A stretch of DNA of 26,488 bases from an uncultured Collinsella sp. (GCA_902491895.1 CABUJH010000025.1:1-26488), one strand, 5' to 3'; counted from the stretch's first letter, positions 1 through 8,815 are shown. Program-made: numbers and translations. The notes: generated from the letters alone by a model not told the origin.

Positions 1-7
1 TAAACTG

Positions 8-46
8 AAGGGACTGACCCCGGAGGAGTTCCGGAGACAGTCCCTT
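8..46. repeat. palindromic intergenic hairpin (GGGAC-type)
   Basis: Perfect 9-bp inverted repeat, AAGGGACTG at 8-16 and CAGTCCCTT at 38-46, with an inner 5-bp stem CCGGA/TCCGG at 20-24 and 30-34. The right arm resembles a stretch at 8846-8860 (GGACAGTCCTTGCAG). It is therefore probably one member of the dispersed GGGGAC-cored repeats seen elsewhere in the window, and may also end transcription of the PBP gene to its right. The rest of 1-137 holds no gene. Confidence 0.5.
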
Positions 47-137
47 GCGGCGTAGCTTTTATTTAAGCCGTCCAAGTTTTGGGGTGCAGTTCAGAATAAG
101 CTGTTCGGGGGCCTTGTTGCTTATGGCCGGATGATTT

Positions 138-2339
138 CTAGCCGACCGTATCGTCAGGCGTGGGCGAGGGGTCGGGAGTGGGCGTGGGCGTAGGCGTGCC
201 GCCATCGCCGCCGGTCGAACCACCGGTGGAGCCGCCCGTCGAGCTACCGGTCGTACCGGTGCCGCCGGTGGTGTCGCCGCCCGTGGTCTCGGTGGTCGTG
301 GTCGTCGTGGTAGTCGTTGTAGTGGTGGTTTCCTCTTCGTCCTCGTTCTCGTCCTTGTCCTTGTCGTCGTTCTCCGTCTTCTTGGTGTTGTTGGTGCCGT
401 AGAACTTCCAGACGCTGTTGTTCTTATAGGTGGGCGCCGTTCCGGTCGCAAACTCCTCGCGCTCGGTACCGGTCAGAACGGTGTTCATAAACCGCTTAAA
501 GACAGGCAGGTTGGTGCTGTCGCCCAGCAGGTCTGTGCCGTATTTTTGGATGGGGATCTCGCCCGCGGAATAGCCGGTCCACAGGGCGCACGCCAGCTGC
601 GGGGTATAGCCGCAGAACCACAGGTTGGTGGTGTTGTCGGTGGTGCCCGTTTTGCCAGCATAGGGCTGGTTGACGCTCAGGGCACCGGCAGCACCCGTAC
701 CGCCGCCCTGCATGACGCCGGACAGAACATCGGTGACCGCGGCGGCCTCGCCCTCGGTAAGCACCTGTGAGGGATTGTCGGTGTGCTGGTACAGCACCGA
801 ACCGGTACGAGAGTCAATCTCGGTGATGGCGATCGGCTGGCGATAGTAGCCGCCGTTGGCAAACGTCGCGTAGGCGGCGGCCATCTCGAGCGGCGAGATC
901 GAGCCGGTGCCGAGGGTCATGACGGGAACGTCCTCGATGTTGTCCTTGGCGGGATCGATGCCGAGCTTTTTGACGAGCGAGATGATCTTGCTGTTGCCGA
1001 CGGCTTCCGCCACCTGGATGTAGCCGGTGTTGGAGGAGTATGCCGTCGCCTGCTTAAGCGTGATGTTGCCATAGCTATGGTTGGCGTAGTTTTGGACCTC
1101 GGTCGTGGTGCCCTTGGCCTTGAGCGGCGAGTTGCAGTTGAGGGTGACGTTGGGGTTCATGCCGTTTTGGATGGCAGTTGCCAGCGTAAAGGCCTTAAAG
1201 GTGGAGCCGACGGGACGCTTGGCCGTGGCATGGTTTACGTGGTTCTCGTCGGCGTTGTAGTCGTAGCCGCCCACCATGCACTTGATGTAGCCGGTCTTGG
1301 GGTCGACGACGACCATGCCCATGTCCAGGCCGTCGAGCGAGAGCGTGTCGAGCTGCTCTCGGACGGCATTCTCTGCCACCTGCTGCATCGTGGGGTCGAT
1401 GGTGGTCTTGACGGTCAGGCCGCCCTTAAAGAGCACGTCGGTCGAGAACTCCTGCTCCAGCAGCTGCTTAACATAGGCGACAAAGTAGGGCTGCGAGTAT
1501 ACGTCGACGCCGCTGCCCGAAATCTCGGTCACGTTGAGGGTGATGGGCTCGGCCTGAGCGGCATCGTGCTCCTCCTGCGTGATGTGGCCCAGGCGCAACA
1601 TGTTGTCAAGGACCTTGTTGCGACGGGACAGCGCCAGGTCGGGGTTGACCGTGGGGTCGTACTGCGAGGGCGAGTTGGGAAGGCCGATGAGCAGTGCGGC
1701 TTCGCTCAGGGTGAGGTCGGCGGCGCTCTTGGATAGGTAGGTCTCGGCGGCGGCCTCGATACCGTAGGCGCCGTGGCCGTAATAGATGGTGTTGAGGTAC
1801 ATCATGAGGATCTCGTCTTTGGAGTACATGTCCTCCATCTTTACGGCGATGTAGGCCTCGCGCACCTTACGCTCGATGGTCGAGTCGAACTGCTCCTCCT
1901 GCAGGATGGTGTTGCGCACCAGCTGCTGGGTGATAGTCGAGGCGCCTTCGTGCCCGCCGCCGAGGGTTGCCACCGCAGCACGCGCGATACCCCACAGGTC
2001 GATACCGCCGTGCTCGTAGAAGCGCTCGTCCTCGACGTCAACGGTGCCCTGCAACACGTAGGGGGAGACCTCGTCCTTGGTGATGGACTTACGGTTTTGC
2101 GTGTAGAAGCTCGCGATCTTGTTGCCGTTGCAGTCGACGATCTCGGTGGGCTCGCTCACCAGATACGCGTTGGCGTCGGTGTAGTCGGGCAGATCGGACA
2201 GCCAGCGGTTGACGTTGCCGACCATGCCGATGCCAAACGCGACGCCCGCGATAAGCAAAAAGCCCAAAAACGAGAGCAGGATTATGGGCAGGGCATGCGT
2301 CTTTGAACGGCTGCGTCCCTGTCGTTGGCGAGGACCCAT
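138..2339 (-). CDS. class A penicillin-binding protein (PBP1A-like, transglycosylase/transpeptidase)
   Basis: A bifunctional peptidoglycan synthase that polymerises glycan strands from lipid II and cross-links the stem peptides outside the membrane. The start at 2339 is chosen because GGAGGTCA lies just upstream; an open frame extends further to 2462 but has no such site. The protein is 733 aa. It has a basic N-terminus and one membrane anchor (about 16-41). The GT51 domain carries EDERFYEH (catalytic Glu103) and GASTITQQ (132-139). The transpeptidase domain has STFK (nucleophile Ser379, Lys382), SSN (435-437) and KTG (563-565). The C-terminus is a low-complexity tail of a Glu-rich stretch, a Thr run, Gly/Thr/Ser repeats and Pro-Thr pairs, probably a flexible wall-spanning segment. 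All catalytic motifs are present. It is divergently transcribed from the U32 gene. Confidence 0.95.
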   Translation of the reverse strand: MGPRQRQGRSRSKTHALPIILLSFLGFLLIAGVAFGIGMVGNVNRWLSDLPDYTDANAYLVSEPTEIVDCNGNKIASFYTQNRKSITKDEVSPYVLQGTVDVEDERFYEHGGIDLWGIARAAVATLGGGHEGASTITQQLVRNTILQEEQFDSTIERKVREAYIAVKMEDMYSKDEILMMYLNTIYYGHGAYGIEAAAETYLSKSAADLTLSEAALLIGLPNSPSQYDPTVNPDLALSRRNKVLDNMLRLGHITQEEHDAAQAEPITLNVTEISGSGVDVYSQPYFVAYVKQLLEQEFSTDVLFKGGLTVKTTIDPTMQQVAENAVREQLDTLSLDGLDMGMVVVDPKTGYIKCMVGGYDYNADENHVNHATAKRPVGSTFKAFTLATAIQNGMNPNVTLNCNSPLKAKGTTTEVQNYANHSYGNITLKQATAYSSNTGYIQVAEAVGNSKIISLVKKLGIDPAKDNIEDVPVMTLGTGSISPLEMAAAYATFANGGYYRQPIAITEIDSRTGSVLYQHTDNPSQVLTEGEAAAVTDVLSGVMQGGGTGAAGALSVNQPYAGKTGTTDNTTNLWFCGYTPQLACALWTGYSAGEIPIQKYGTDLLGDSTNLPVFKRFMNTVLTGTEREEFATGTAPTYKNNSVWKFYGTNNTKKTENDDKDKDENEDEEETTTTTTTTTTTTTETTGGDTTGGTGTTGSSTGGSTGGSTGGDGGTPTPTPTPDPSPTPDDTVG

Positions 2340-2501
2340 ATATTGACCTCCAGGTATGTCGTGCCGGACGGCGGATGTGCCGTCGGGGCAGGATGGACAT
2401 AAGTTATTACACGATAAACCAAACGGGGCGCGCGAGGCCTCGTGTATGCTGGAAGACGGCATTTTTCAGAGTGAATGCATACCTTGGTAAGGAGTTTGCC
2501 G

Positions 2502-4460
2502 ATGGCGATTCGGGCAATGGGGCCGAGCGGACAATACGAGACTGGATTGGATGCTGCCGGTGCGGCGCTGCCCGAGCTGCTGGCGCCGGCGGGCGGACTC
2601 GACCAGATGCTTGCGGCCATTGCCGCGGGTGCCGATGCCATCTATGCGGGGTTGGGCGGCTTTAACGCCCGCGTGAGCGCGCATGGCTTTACGGATGACG
2701 AGTTTGCGCGCGGCTGCGCCGTGGCGCATGCCCATGGCGTGCGCGTGTACGTGACGCTCAACGTGTTCGTGTTTGACGATGAGCTGTCCGATGCGGTGGC
2801 GTTGGGAGCTCATGCACTGGAGCTGGGCGCCGATGCTCTGATTGTCGCCGATGCCGGGCTGGCTTGTGTACTGCGCACGGTGATTCCCGGGGTCGAGATT
2901 CACCTGTCCACGCAGGCGGGCGTTCATAGCGAAGGCGCCGTGCGGCTTGCCGCCGATGAGCTGGGGGTCGAGCGCGTGACGACGGCACGCGAGCTGACGG
3001 TCGACGAGATTGCGGCGCTATGTGCCACGGGCGTGCCCATCGAGGTATTCTGCCACGGTGCGATTTGCATCGGCTATTCGGGGGCGTGCGAGTTCTCGGC
3101 CCTGCGGCGTGGGCGCTCGGCGATGCGCGGCGACTGCACGCAGCCGTGCCGTCTGGCGTACGACCTGGTGGACGAGGCGGGGCAGAGCGTTGTCGCCGTC
3201 GAGGGAGATCGCCTGCTGTGCCCGCGTGACTATCTGGGTATTGCGCATCTGCCCGAGCTTGTAGATGCCGGCGTGGCGTCGCTCAAGATCGAGGGGCGCA
3301 TGAAGAACCCCGATTACGTATTCAACGTGGTGCGGGTGTGGCGCCGGGCACTCGATATGCTGTGCGACGGCGCGTGGGATCCCGGTGCCGTGGAAGAGCT
3401 TGAGCGCGAGCTGGGAAGGTCGTTTAACCGTGGGTTTACCGATGCGTACCTGCGAGGGCGTTCGGGTGCCGAGCTGATGAGCTTTGAGCGCGCGATTAAC
3501 CAGGGCGTGCGCGTGGGGCGCTTGGTCGCTGTGGGCCACGAAGAGGTGACCGTTGAGCTCGACGCCGCCGTGGCGGCGGGTGACATGCTCGAGATTCGGT
3601 TCTATCCGGGTGTCGACGCGCGTCCCGATGTGCCCAAGCGCTGGCCGCAGGTGCCCTGCCCGGTGGATGCCGCAGCGGGGAAGCGCGTCGTCGTGCATTG
3701 CAAGCGTAAGGTGGACACGGGCTGCGAGGTGTACCTGATTCGCAGCGCCGGCGTGTTGGATCAGACGGCGGCAGTGTTGGAGCGCATGCGGGCCGAGGCG
3801 GATGCGATTGCGCCCGTTGCGCGTGCCGTCGAGGTACTGCTCTTTGAGGGCGTTGCGGTGGATGGCGGTGCGTCGACGGAGTTGGTGGAGTGCGCGGCTC
3901 CCGCTCGCATGGTTTTTGCTTGGCAACTGATGGATGCCGACCCGCGCGGAGAATTCGATTTGTCCGACGCCGTTGTGGTGCTTGACGAGGTGTGCCGCAC
4001 GGGTGACGCTGACTGGACCCGCTCACTGATGCAGCGTGCCGGGCGCGTTGTCTGCCGCAACCTGGGACAGGTGGTGATCGCTCGCGAGCTGGGCGTGACG
4101 TTTGACGTGGCGGCGCCGGTGTTCTGCGCGAATCGGGCCACGCTTACCTGGCTGCGCGGACTCGGTGCGGGGCGGGTGTACTTGCCGGCCGAGTTGCTCG
4201 GCAATGATGCGGAGCGTATTGCCGAACTGGCTGCTGAACCCGGCGTCTGGGGTCCGGTCGACGCCGACCGTCCCGAGCTTATGGTGTGCGAGCACTGCCT
4301 GCTGACCGCCGAGGGCGTCTGCGCTACCGATGCGACGGGACAGGTCCGTTGCCGCGACTGCTTGCGCCGTCGGCAGGTACGCTATCTGGTCGAGCGTGAC
4401 GGTACACGTCTGCCGGTCGCCGTTGACGCGTGCGGCAGGACGAGGATTTTCCTGTCGTAG
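2502..4460 (+). CDS. U32 family peptidase / RlhA-TrhP-like RNA hydroxylation protein
   Basis: 652 aa. The start at 2502 has AAGGAG at 2489-2494; an upstream in-frame ATG at 2475 has none. The U32 signature EVFCHGAICIGYSGACEFS is at 181-199, followed by RGDCTQPCR at about 209-217, whose cysteines belong to the family's conserved set. The middle fits the DUF3656-type region of long members. The end (from about 596) has Cys pairs (CEHC, CRDC) resembling a small zinc ribbon. Length and layout match RlhA of E. coli, which takes part in 23S rRNA C2501 hydroxylation; shorter relatives (TrhP) act on tRNA. The older label 'collagenase-like protease' comes from a few pathogens. An RNA-modification role is more likely, but the exact target cannot be read from sequence. 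It lies 96 bp before tyrS on the same strand. Confidence 0.9.
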   Translation: MAIRAMGPSGQYETGLDAAGAALPELLAPAGGLDQMLAAIAAGADAIYAGLGGFNARVSAHGFTDDEFARGCAVAHAHGVRVYVTLNVFVFDDELSDAVALGAHALELGADALIVADAGLACVLRTVIPGVEIHLSTQAGVHSEGAVRLAADELGVERVTTARELTVDEIAALCATGVPIEVFCHGAICIGYSGACEFSALRRGRSAMRGDCTQPCRLAYDLVDEAGQSVVAVEGDRLLCPRDYLGIAHLPELVDAGVASLKIEGRMKNPDYVFNVVRVWRRALDMLCDGAWDPGAVEELERELGRSFNRGFTDAYLRGRSGAELMSFERAINQGVRVGRLVAVGHEEVTVELDAAVAAGDMLEIRFYPGVDARPDVPKRWPQVPCPVDAAAGKRVVVHCKRKVDTGCEVYLIRSAGVLDQTAAVLERMRAEADAIAPVARAVEVLLFEGVAVDGGASTELVECAAPARMVFAWQLMDADPRGEFDLSDAVVVLDEVCRTGDADWTRSLMQRAGRVVCRNLGQVVIARELGVTFDVAAPVFCANRATLTWLRGLGAGRVYLPAELLGNDAERIAELAAEPGVWGPVDADRPELMVCEHCLLTAEGVCATDATGQVRCRDCLRRRQVRYLVERDGTRLPVAVDACGRTRIFLS

Positions 4461-4556
4461 GTGCCGCGTCGCGTCAGTTTGTTATCATATGAGAGTTTAT
4501 GGACTTCCAGCACCGCCGTATCCGGTGAGGGTGCTATAGCAAAAGGAGGATACCCA

Positions 4557-5768
4557 ATGCTGTCTGTTGACGAGCAAATGCGTATCATCACCTCGGGCGC
4601 CGCGCAGATCGTCCCCGAGGCCGACCTTCGCAAGAAGCTTGAGAAGGGCGAGCCCCTCAACATCAAGCTCGGCGTCGATCCCACCAGCCCCGACCTGCAC
4701 CTGGGCCACGCCGTGCCGCTGCGCAAGATGCGTCAGTTCCAGGACCTGGGCCACAACGTTACCCTCATCATCGGCAACGGCACCGCGCTGATCGGCGACC
4801 CCTCGGGCAAGAACTCCACGCGTCCGCAGCTTTCGCAGGAGCAGATCGAGGCCAATGCCGAGACCTACGTGAGCCAGGCTATGAAGATCCTGGATCCCGA
4901 GAAGACCACCATCGTGCACAACGGTGACTGGATCCTTTCGATGGACCTGGCCGGTCTGCTGCAGGTATGCTCCAAGTTCACCGTCGCCCGCATCCTTGAG
5001 CGCGACGACTTTACTAAGCGCTACCAGTCTCAGACGCCGATCGCCCTGCACGAGTTCCTGTACCCCGTGATGCAGGCCTTCGACTCCGTTCAGATCAAGG
5101 CCGACGTGGAGATGGGCGGCACCGACCAGCTCTTCAACCTGCTCGCCGGCCGCGAGCTCATGGAGAAGATGGGCATGGAGCCGCAGATCGCGCTCACCAT
5201 GCCGCTGCTCGAGGGCACCGACGGCGTGCGCAAGATGTCCAAGTCCTATGGCAACTACATCGGCCTGACCGACGCTCCCAAGGATATGTTCGGCAAGACC
5301 ATGTCCATCCCCGACGAGATGATCGGCAAGTACTACCGCCTGGCGAGCTCGCTCACCCCGGCCGAGGTCGACAAGATCGACGCTGCCCTGGCCGATGGTT
5401 CTGCCGACCCCTACGAGCTCAAGCGCGCTCTGGGTCGCGACCTGTGCGACACCTACCACGGCGCCGGTGCCGGCGACGAGGCTCAGGCCGAGTTCGACCG
5501 CGTATTCAAGGAGGGCCAGCTCGCCGACTTCCCCGAGAAGCACGTTGAGCTGACCGTCAACGACGAGGGCCAGATCTACCTCGCCGGTCTGCTCAAGGAC
5601 CTGGGTCTTTCGGCGAGCGCCGGCCAGGCTCGTCGCGATATCGACGGCGGCGGCGTCAAGATCAACGGCAAGGCCGTGGCTCCCAAGAGCTACAACATCG
5701 ACCCAAGCGCCCTCAAGCTGGGCGACATCCTCTCCGTAGGCAAGCGCAAGGGTTTTAAGTTGGTCTAA
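4557..5768 (+). CDS. tyrS: tyrosyl-tRNA synthetase
   Basis: Charges tRNA-Tyr with tyrosine in the cytoplasm. 403 aa, starting at the ATG behind AGGAGGA. The class I signatures are clear: HLGH (48-51, the HIGH motif) and KMSKS (226-230). The Rossmann core is followed by an anticodon-binding region and a C-terminal S4 RNA-binding domain from about residue 340, containing SAGQARRDI and GGGVKINGKAV. The length fits the bacterial TyrRS branch of about 400 aa. The 96-nt gap after the U32 gene is too short for a T-box leader and shows none of its conserved sequence. A strong terminator follows. Codon use is strongly GC-ending, as expected of a highly expressed gene. Confidence 0.97.
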   Translation: MLSVDEQMRIITSGAAQIVPEADLRKKLEKGEPLNIKLGVDPTSPDLHLGHAVPLRKMRQFQDLGHNVTLIIGNGTALIGDPSGKNSTRPQLSQEQIEANAETYVSQAMKILDPEKTTIVHNGDWILSMDLAGLLQVCSKFTVARILERDDFTKRYQSQTPIALHEFLYPVMQAFDSVQIKADVEMGGTDQLFNLLAGRELMEKMGMEPQIALTMPLLEGTDGVRKMSKSYGNYIGLTDAPKDMFGKTMSIPDEMIGKYYRLASSLTPAEVDKIDAALADGSADPYELKRALGRDLCDTYHGAGAGDEAQAEFDRVFKEGQLADFPEKHVELTVNDEGQIYLAGLLKDLGLSASAGQARRDIDGGGVKINGKAVAPKSYNIDPSALKLGDILSVGKRKGFKLV

Positions 5769-5795
5769 CGAGCGAGTTGACCTCACAAGTGCAAT

Positions 5796-5832
5796 AAGGC
5801 CGCAGCCGGGAATCCCGACTGCGGCCTTTTTT
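5796..5832 (+). terminator. intrinsic terminator of tyrS
   Basis: AAGGCCGCAG (5796-5805) pairs with CTGCGGCCTT (5819-5828). An inner CGGGA/TCCCG stem is separated from it by a one-base mismatch. A run of six T follows at 5827-5832. It begins 27 nt after the tyrS stop codon. Confidence 0.9.
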
Positions 5833-5918
5833 GGTTACGACGATCCCTTGGGGACGGAGGGATCATTTGGCGGTGCCGTTAAGCGGAAGGGGTGTTATCG
5901 GTGGCCTTCTTTTGGGCA

Positions 5919-5924
5919 TACAAT
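5919..5924 (+). promoter_or_regulatory. candidate -10 box of ade
   Basis: TACAAT at 5919-5924 is the best -10-like hexamer ahead of ade. The same hexamer occurs ahead of secA (20017-20022) and, on the minus strand, ahead of the ACT gene. No convincing -35 box sits at 17 nt, so this is tentative. Upstream, 5842-5864 holds another small palindrome, GATCCCT/AGGGATC, around a GGGGAC loop. Confidence 0.35.
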
Positions 5925-5936
5925 GGCTATTGGTTT

Positions 5937-5972
5937 GCTGCGGTGAAGGCCTGTCCGCTCCGCAGCTTTTTT
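5937..5972 (+). terminator. terminator-like hairpin in the ade leader (candidate attenuator)
   Basis: GCTGCGG (5937-5943) pairs with CCGCAGC (5960-5966), followed directly by six T (5967-5972). It lies 8 nt before the AAAGGAG ribosome binding site of ade and well after the tyrS terminator. It is therefore inside the probable ade transcript rather than ending an upstream gene. No purine-riboswitch core was recognised in front of it. Confidence 0.6.
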
Positions 5973-5992
5973 CTACGGTTAAAGGAGTATGT

Positions 5993-7813
5993 ATGTCCGT
6001 TGAGGTCATGAGGTCTGTGATCGAGGCCGCCGAGGGGCGTGTTCCCGTCGGCACGCTGTTTACCAATGCGCAGATTGTCGACGTATATGGCCAGCGCGTG
6101 GCGCCCGGTAGCGTTGCCGTCAAGGATGGCGTGATCGTCGGCGTGCTCTACGACGGTCGCGACGATGCCGTCGGCACCTACGAGGCGACCGAGGTTATCG
6201 ACTGCCAGGGTCGCTATATCGCTCCCGGCTTTATCGACGGACATCTGCACATTGAGTCTTCGAACATCCGCCCTGCCGAGTATGCACGCATGGCGGCGGC
6301 GCGCGGTACCACCACCGCCATTGCCGACAGCCACGAGATTGCCAACGTGGCGGGGCTCGACGGTCTGCGCTTTATGATCGAGGACGGTCGTCGCGCTCCT
6401 ATTTCCATCAAGTACATGATGCCCTCGTGCGTGCCCGCACTGCCCGACGAGCAGGCCGGTGCCGTCATCACCGCTGCCGATATGCAGGCGTTTTTTGCCG
6501 AATATCCGGGTGATGTCTTTGGTCTGGGCGAAATGATGAACCTGCCGGGCGTCTTTATGGCCGATCCCGAGACCTGTGCTCGTATCGACGCTGCCAACCA
6601 GACACCGTCCAAACAGGTCGACGGTCATGCCCCGCTCGTTGCCGGCAAGGACCTCAACGCCTATGCCGCAGCAGGCATTATCGCCGACCACGAGTCGACG
6701 ATTCCCGAGGAGGCGCTCGACAAGCTGTCTCGCGGCATGTACGTGATGCTGCGCGAGGGTACGTGCAGCCATGATCTGGCCAACCTGTCGCCGATGCTGC
6801 TGGAGAATCCTGCGCGCGCCCGCCGCTGCTGCTTTGCGACTGACGACCGCGCCCCTTCCGATGCGCTTGCGACCGGCATGATCGACAATGCCTGCCGCGT
6901 GGCGATTGAGGCCGGTATTGACCCCGTGGTCGCTATCTCTATGGCGTCTCTCTCCACGGCCGAGGCGTTTGGCCTGGATCACGGCTGCCGTGACCCGCAC
7001 GAGCTCCGCGGTGCGATTGCCCCGGGCAAGCGTGCCGACCTGCTGGTGCTCAATGACCTGACGTTTGCCACGGCTCCGCATCGCGTATATGCCGCCGGTG
7101 CCCTGGTGGCGCAGGACGGCACCTTTGTGGGCGAGATCGCACCCGAGATGGCCGAGGTTGCGGCCCTTGCCGATGAGCTGCGCGCCTCCGTTAAGCTGCC
7201 GAATCTCTCGCTCGACGTATTCGACTATGCCTTTAAGCCGGGCGAGGCCGTGATTGACGTGGTGCCGGGCAAGGCCATCACGGGCATGGTTCGTCCCGAG
7301 ACTGACGAGGGCCTGCGCCGCATTATGCTGATTGAGCGCCATGGCCGCGGCGTGTCGCTGCAGGCCGAGGGCGCCGACGGCGACGGTCCCGCTGGCCTGG
7401 GCCTGATCGGCAAGCATATCGGTCGCGGCTGGGTGCGCGGTTTCACCATCACGGGCGGTGCCATTGCCTCCACGATCGGCCACGACTCGCACAACGTGTG
7501 CGTGGTGGGCGACAACGCCGCTGATATGATGGCCGCCGTTGAGGCCGTGGGCCAAGGTGGTCACGTGCTGGTGCGCAACGGCGAGGTCGTGGCGCGCATT
7601 CCGCTGGCGCTCGGTGGCCTTATGAGCGAAGGCACGGCCGAGGACGTTGCCGCGCAGCACGACGACTTTATGGTCAAGGCGCGCGCCATGGGTATTGAGC
7701 CGCCGCTCGACCCCATTATGGGCATCATCTTCCTGCCCCTGCCGGTCATCCCGACGCTCCGCATCCGCCCCGAGGGCATGTTCGACGTCACGACCTTCAC
7801 CTACGCCGACTAG
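5993..7813 (+). CDS. ade: adenine deaminase
   Basis: Converts adenine to hypoxanthine and ammonia in purine salvage. 606 aa. The start at 5993 follows AAAGGAG at 5981-5987; the frame is open further upstream but without a ribosome site. It is an amidohydrolase-fold protein. A small N-terminal beta-sandwich part is followed by APGFIDGHLHIESS, whose metal-binding His84 and His86 sit in HLH. Further on come DGHAP, DHES (near 233) and CFATDDR (near 280-285), all typical of the Ade family. The C-terminal part carries the Ade-specific domain with GDNAADM and MGIIFLPLPVIP. Length matches the family (about 570-600 aa). It stands alone, with a terminator-like hairpin in its leader and a REP-like element overlapping its stop codon. 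Confidence 0.93.
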   Translation: MSVEVMRSVIEAAEGRVPVGTLFTNAQIVDVYGQRVAPGSVAVKDGVIVGVLYDGRDDAVGTYEATEVIDCQGRYIAPGFIDGHLHIESSNIRPAEYARMAAARGTTTAIADSHEIANVAGLDGLRFMIEDGRRAPISIKYMMPSCVPALPDEQAGAVITAADMQAFFAEYPGDVFGLGEMMNLPGVFMADPETCARIDAANQTPSKQVDGHAPLVAGKDLNAYAAAGIIADHESTIPEEALDKLSRGMYVMLREGTCSHDLANLSPMLLENPARARRCCFATDDRAPSDALATGMIDNACRVAIEAGIDPVVAISMASLSTAEAFGLDHGCRDPHELRGAIAPGKRADLLVLNDLTFATAPHRVYAAGALVAQDGTFVGEIAPEMAEVAALADELRASVKLPNLSLDVFDYAFKPGEAVIDVVPGKAITGMVRPETDEGLRRIMLIERHGRGVSLQAEGADGDGPAGLGLIGKHIGRGWVRGFTITGGAIASTIGHDSHNVCVVGDNAADMMAAVEAVGQGGHVLVRNGEVVARIPLALGGLMSEGTAEDVAAQHDDFMVKARAMGIEPPLDPIMGIIFLPLPVIPTLRIRPEGMFDVTTFTYAD

Positions 7814-7840
7814 TCATCGGGGACGTTTTTAAACGACTGG
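7808..7840. repeat. REP-like palindromic element, copy 1
   Basis: Starts inside the last codons of ade. Read on the minus strand it has the form AGTC-rTT-y-AArAACGTCCCC-rATGACT, nearly the same as the element at 8888-8917 read on the plus strand. The ends are complementary (AGTC.TT / A.TGACT), so the unit can fold. The two copies flank the HAD gene in opposite orientation. Confidence 0.55.
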
Positions 7841-7944
7841 CCGTCGGGGTGGCGTGTCGCCTGACGCCGCGACCGTAGGACCTCTGGCATGTGTGAGCTC
7901 TTTGCCAGGTCCTTGTAACGTTTACGCCCGCGGAGTCTTATTTG

Positions 7945-8009
7945 AGCTCCCTTTGGGTACGTTGGAATCGGATACACGTTCGATTCCAACAAGCCCGAAG
8001 GGAGCTTTT
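7945..8009 (+). promoter_or_regulatory. long hairpin covering the ribosome binding site of the HAD gene
   Basis: AGCTCCCTTTGGG (7945-7957) pairs with CCCGAAGGGAGCT (7994-8006), 13 bp with one G-T wobble. After a 3x3 internal loop, GTTGGAATCG (7961-7970) pairs with CGATTCCAAC (7981-7990). The Shine-Dalgarno AAGGGAG (7998-8004) of the gene starting at 8012 lies wholly in the 3' arm. TTTT follows. The same structure could hide the ribosome site, end transcription from ade, or both. Confidence 0.7.
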
Positions 8010-8011
8010 CT

Positions 8012-8806
8012 ATGTTTAAACTGATTGCATCCGATATGGACGGCACACTGCTTGACGAAAACGGCCAGGTGCCTCCCGAGACCTATGAACTGATTCTGGC
8101 GCTACACGAGCATGGCGTGCATTTCGCCGCATCGTCAGGTCGTCGCTACGATCGCCTGTGCGAGTTCTTTGCGCCCGTTCGCGACAAGATGGACTTTGTC
8201 GCCGCTAACGGCGCCCAAGTCTACGCCGACGGTAAGATGGTAGACCGTGAGGTGTATTCCCACCTGGCGATTCGAAGGCTCGCCCAAGCCGTCAGGACGT
8301 TTCCCAATCTGCATCTTGCGCTCTTTGACCGAACCAAGTCCTTCCTGCTCGATGACGAGTGCAAGTTCGTGCGTGAGGTCGATAAAGACCTTCCCAATGC
8401 CGAGCGCATTTGGGAGCTGCCCGATCCCAGCGTAAATATCATCAAAGCGAGTATCTTTTGCGACGACAGTGCGGTTATGGACAGTGCGTACGTGCTACAG
8501 CGCGAACTTGGTCAGCTCTTTACTTTTGCGCCTTCGGGCAACGCGTGGATCGATGCCATGCAGCCTGGTGTGTCGAAGGCCTCGGGTATCGCGCAGCTCG
8601 CGGAGCATTACGGCATTGGACGCGACGAGGTCATGGCGTTTGGCGACTCGATGAACGACTACGAGATCATTCGCTTTGTCGGCACGGGCTGCGCGATGGA
8701 AAACGCACGCCCCGCGCTCAAGGCGGTGGCCGATCGCGTCGTAGGCTGCAACCGCGACCACGCCGTTCAGCATGAGCTCCGTCGCGTGCTAGAGGGCCTC
8801 GCTTAA
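8012..8806 (+). CDS. Cof-type HAD-IIB family hydrolase
   Basis: 264 aa, a probable cytoplasmic phosphatase acting on small phosphorylated metabolites. HAD motif I DMDGTL is at 8-13 (nucleophile Asp8, acid/base Asp10). Motif II is the Ser of SSGR near 47, motif III the Lys of VSKASG, and motif IV GDSMND. The large central insert is the C2B cap of Cof/YbiV/YidA-like proteins. The substrate cannot be told from sequence. The ATG at 8012 is preceded by AAGGGAG, which is locked in a long hairpin. A second, only distantly similar Cof protein is encoded convergently about 120 bp away, with REP-like repeats between the two stop codons. Confidence 0.93.
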   Translation: MFKLIASDMDGTLLDENGQVPPETYELILALHEHGVHFAASSGRRYDRLCEFFAPVRDKMDFVAANGAQVYADGKMVDREVYSHLAIRRLAQAVRTFPNLHLALFDRTKSFLLDDECKFVREVDKDLPNAERIWELPDPSVNIIKASIFCDDSAVMDSAYVLQRELGQLFTFAPSGNAWIDAMQPGVSKASGIAQLAEHYGIGRDEVMAFGDSMNDYEIIRFVGTGCAMENARPALKAVADRVVGCNRDHAVQHELRRVLEGLA

Positions 8807-8815
8807 TCCGGCAGC

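Noticed and set aside
783..1736. 317-aa open frame opposite the PBP gene
   Set aside because: Opposite-strand shadow of the transpeptidase and glycosyltransferase coding region, which has all catalytic motifs.
4461..4556. T-box leader ahead of tyrS
   Set aside because: The gap is only 96 nt and lacks the T-box sequence and specifier stem.
4497..5786. 429-aa open frame opposite tyrS
   Set aside because: Shadow of tyrS on the other strand, with no ribosome site or recognisable motif.
5833..5992. Purine riboswitch ahead of adenine deaminase
   Set aside because: The conserved aptamer core sequences are not found; only a terminator hairpin is present.
5927..7660. 577-aa open frame opposite ade
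   Set aside because: Shadow of ade; its His/Ala/Gly-rich composition is typical of antisense frames in GC-rich genes.
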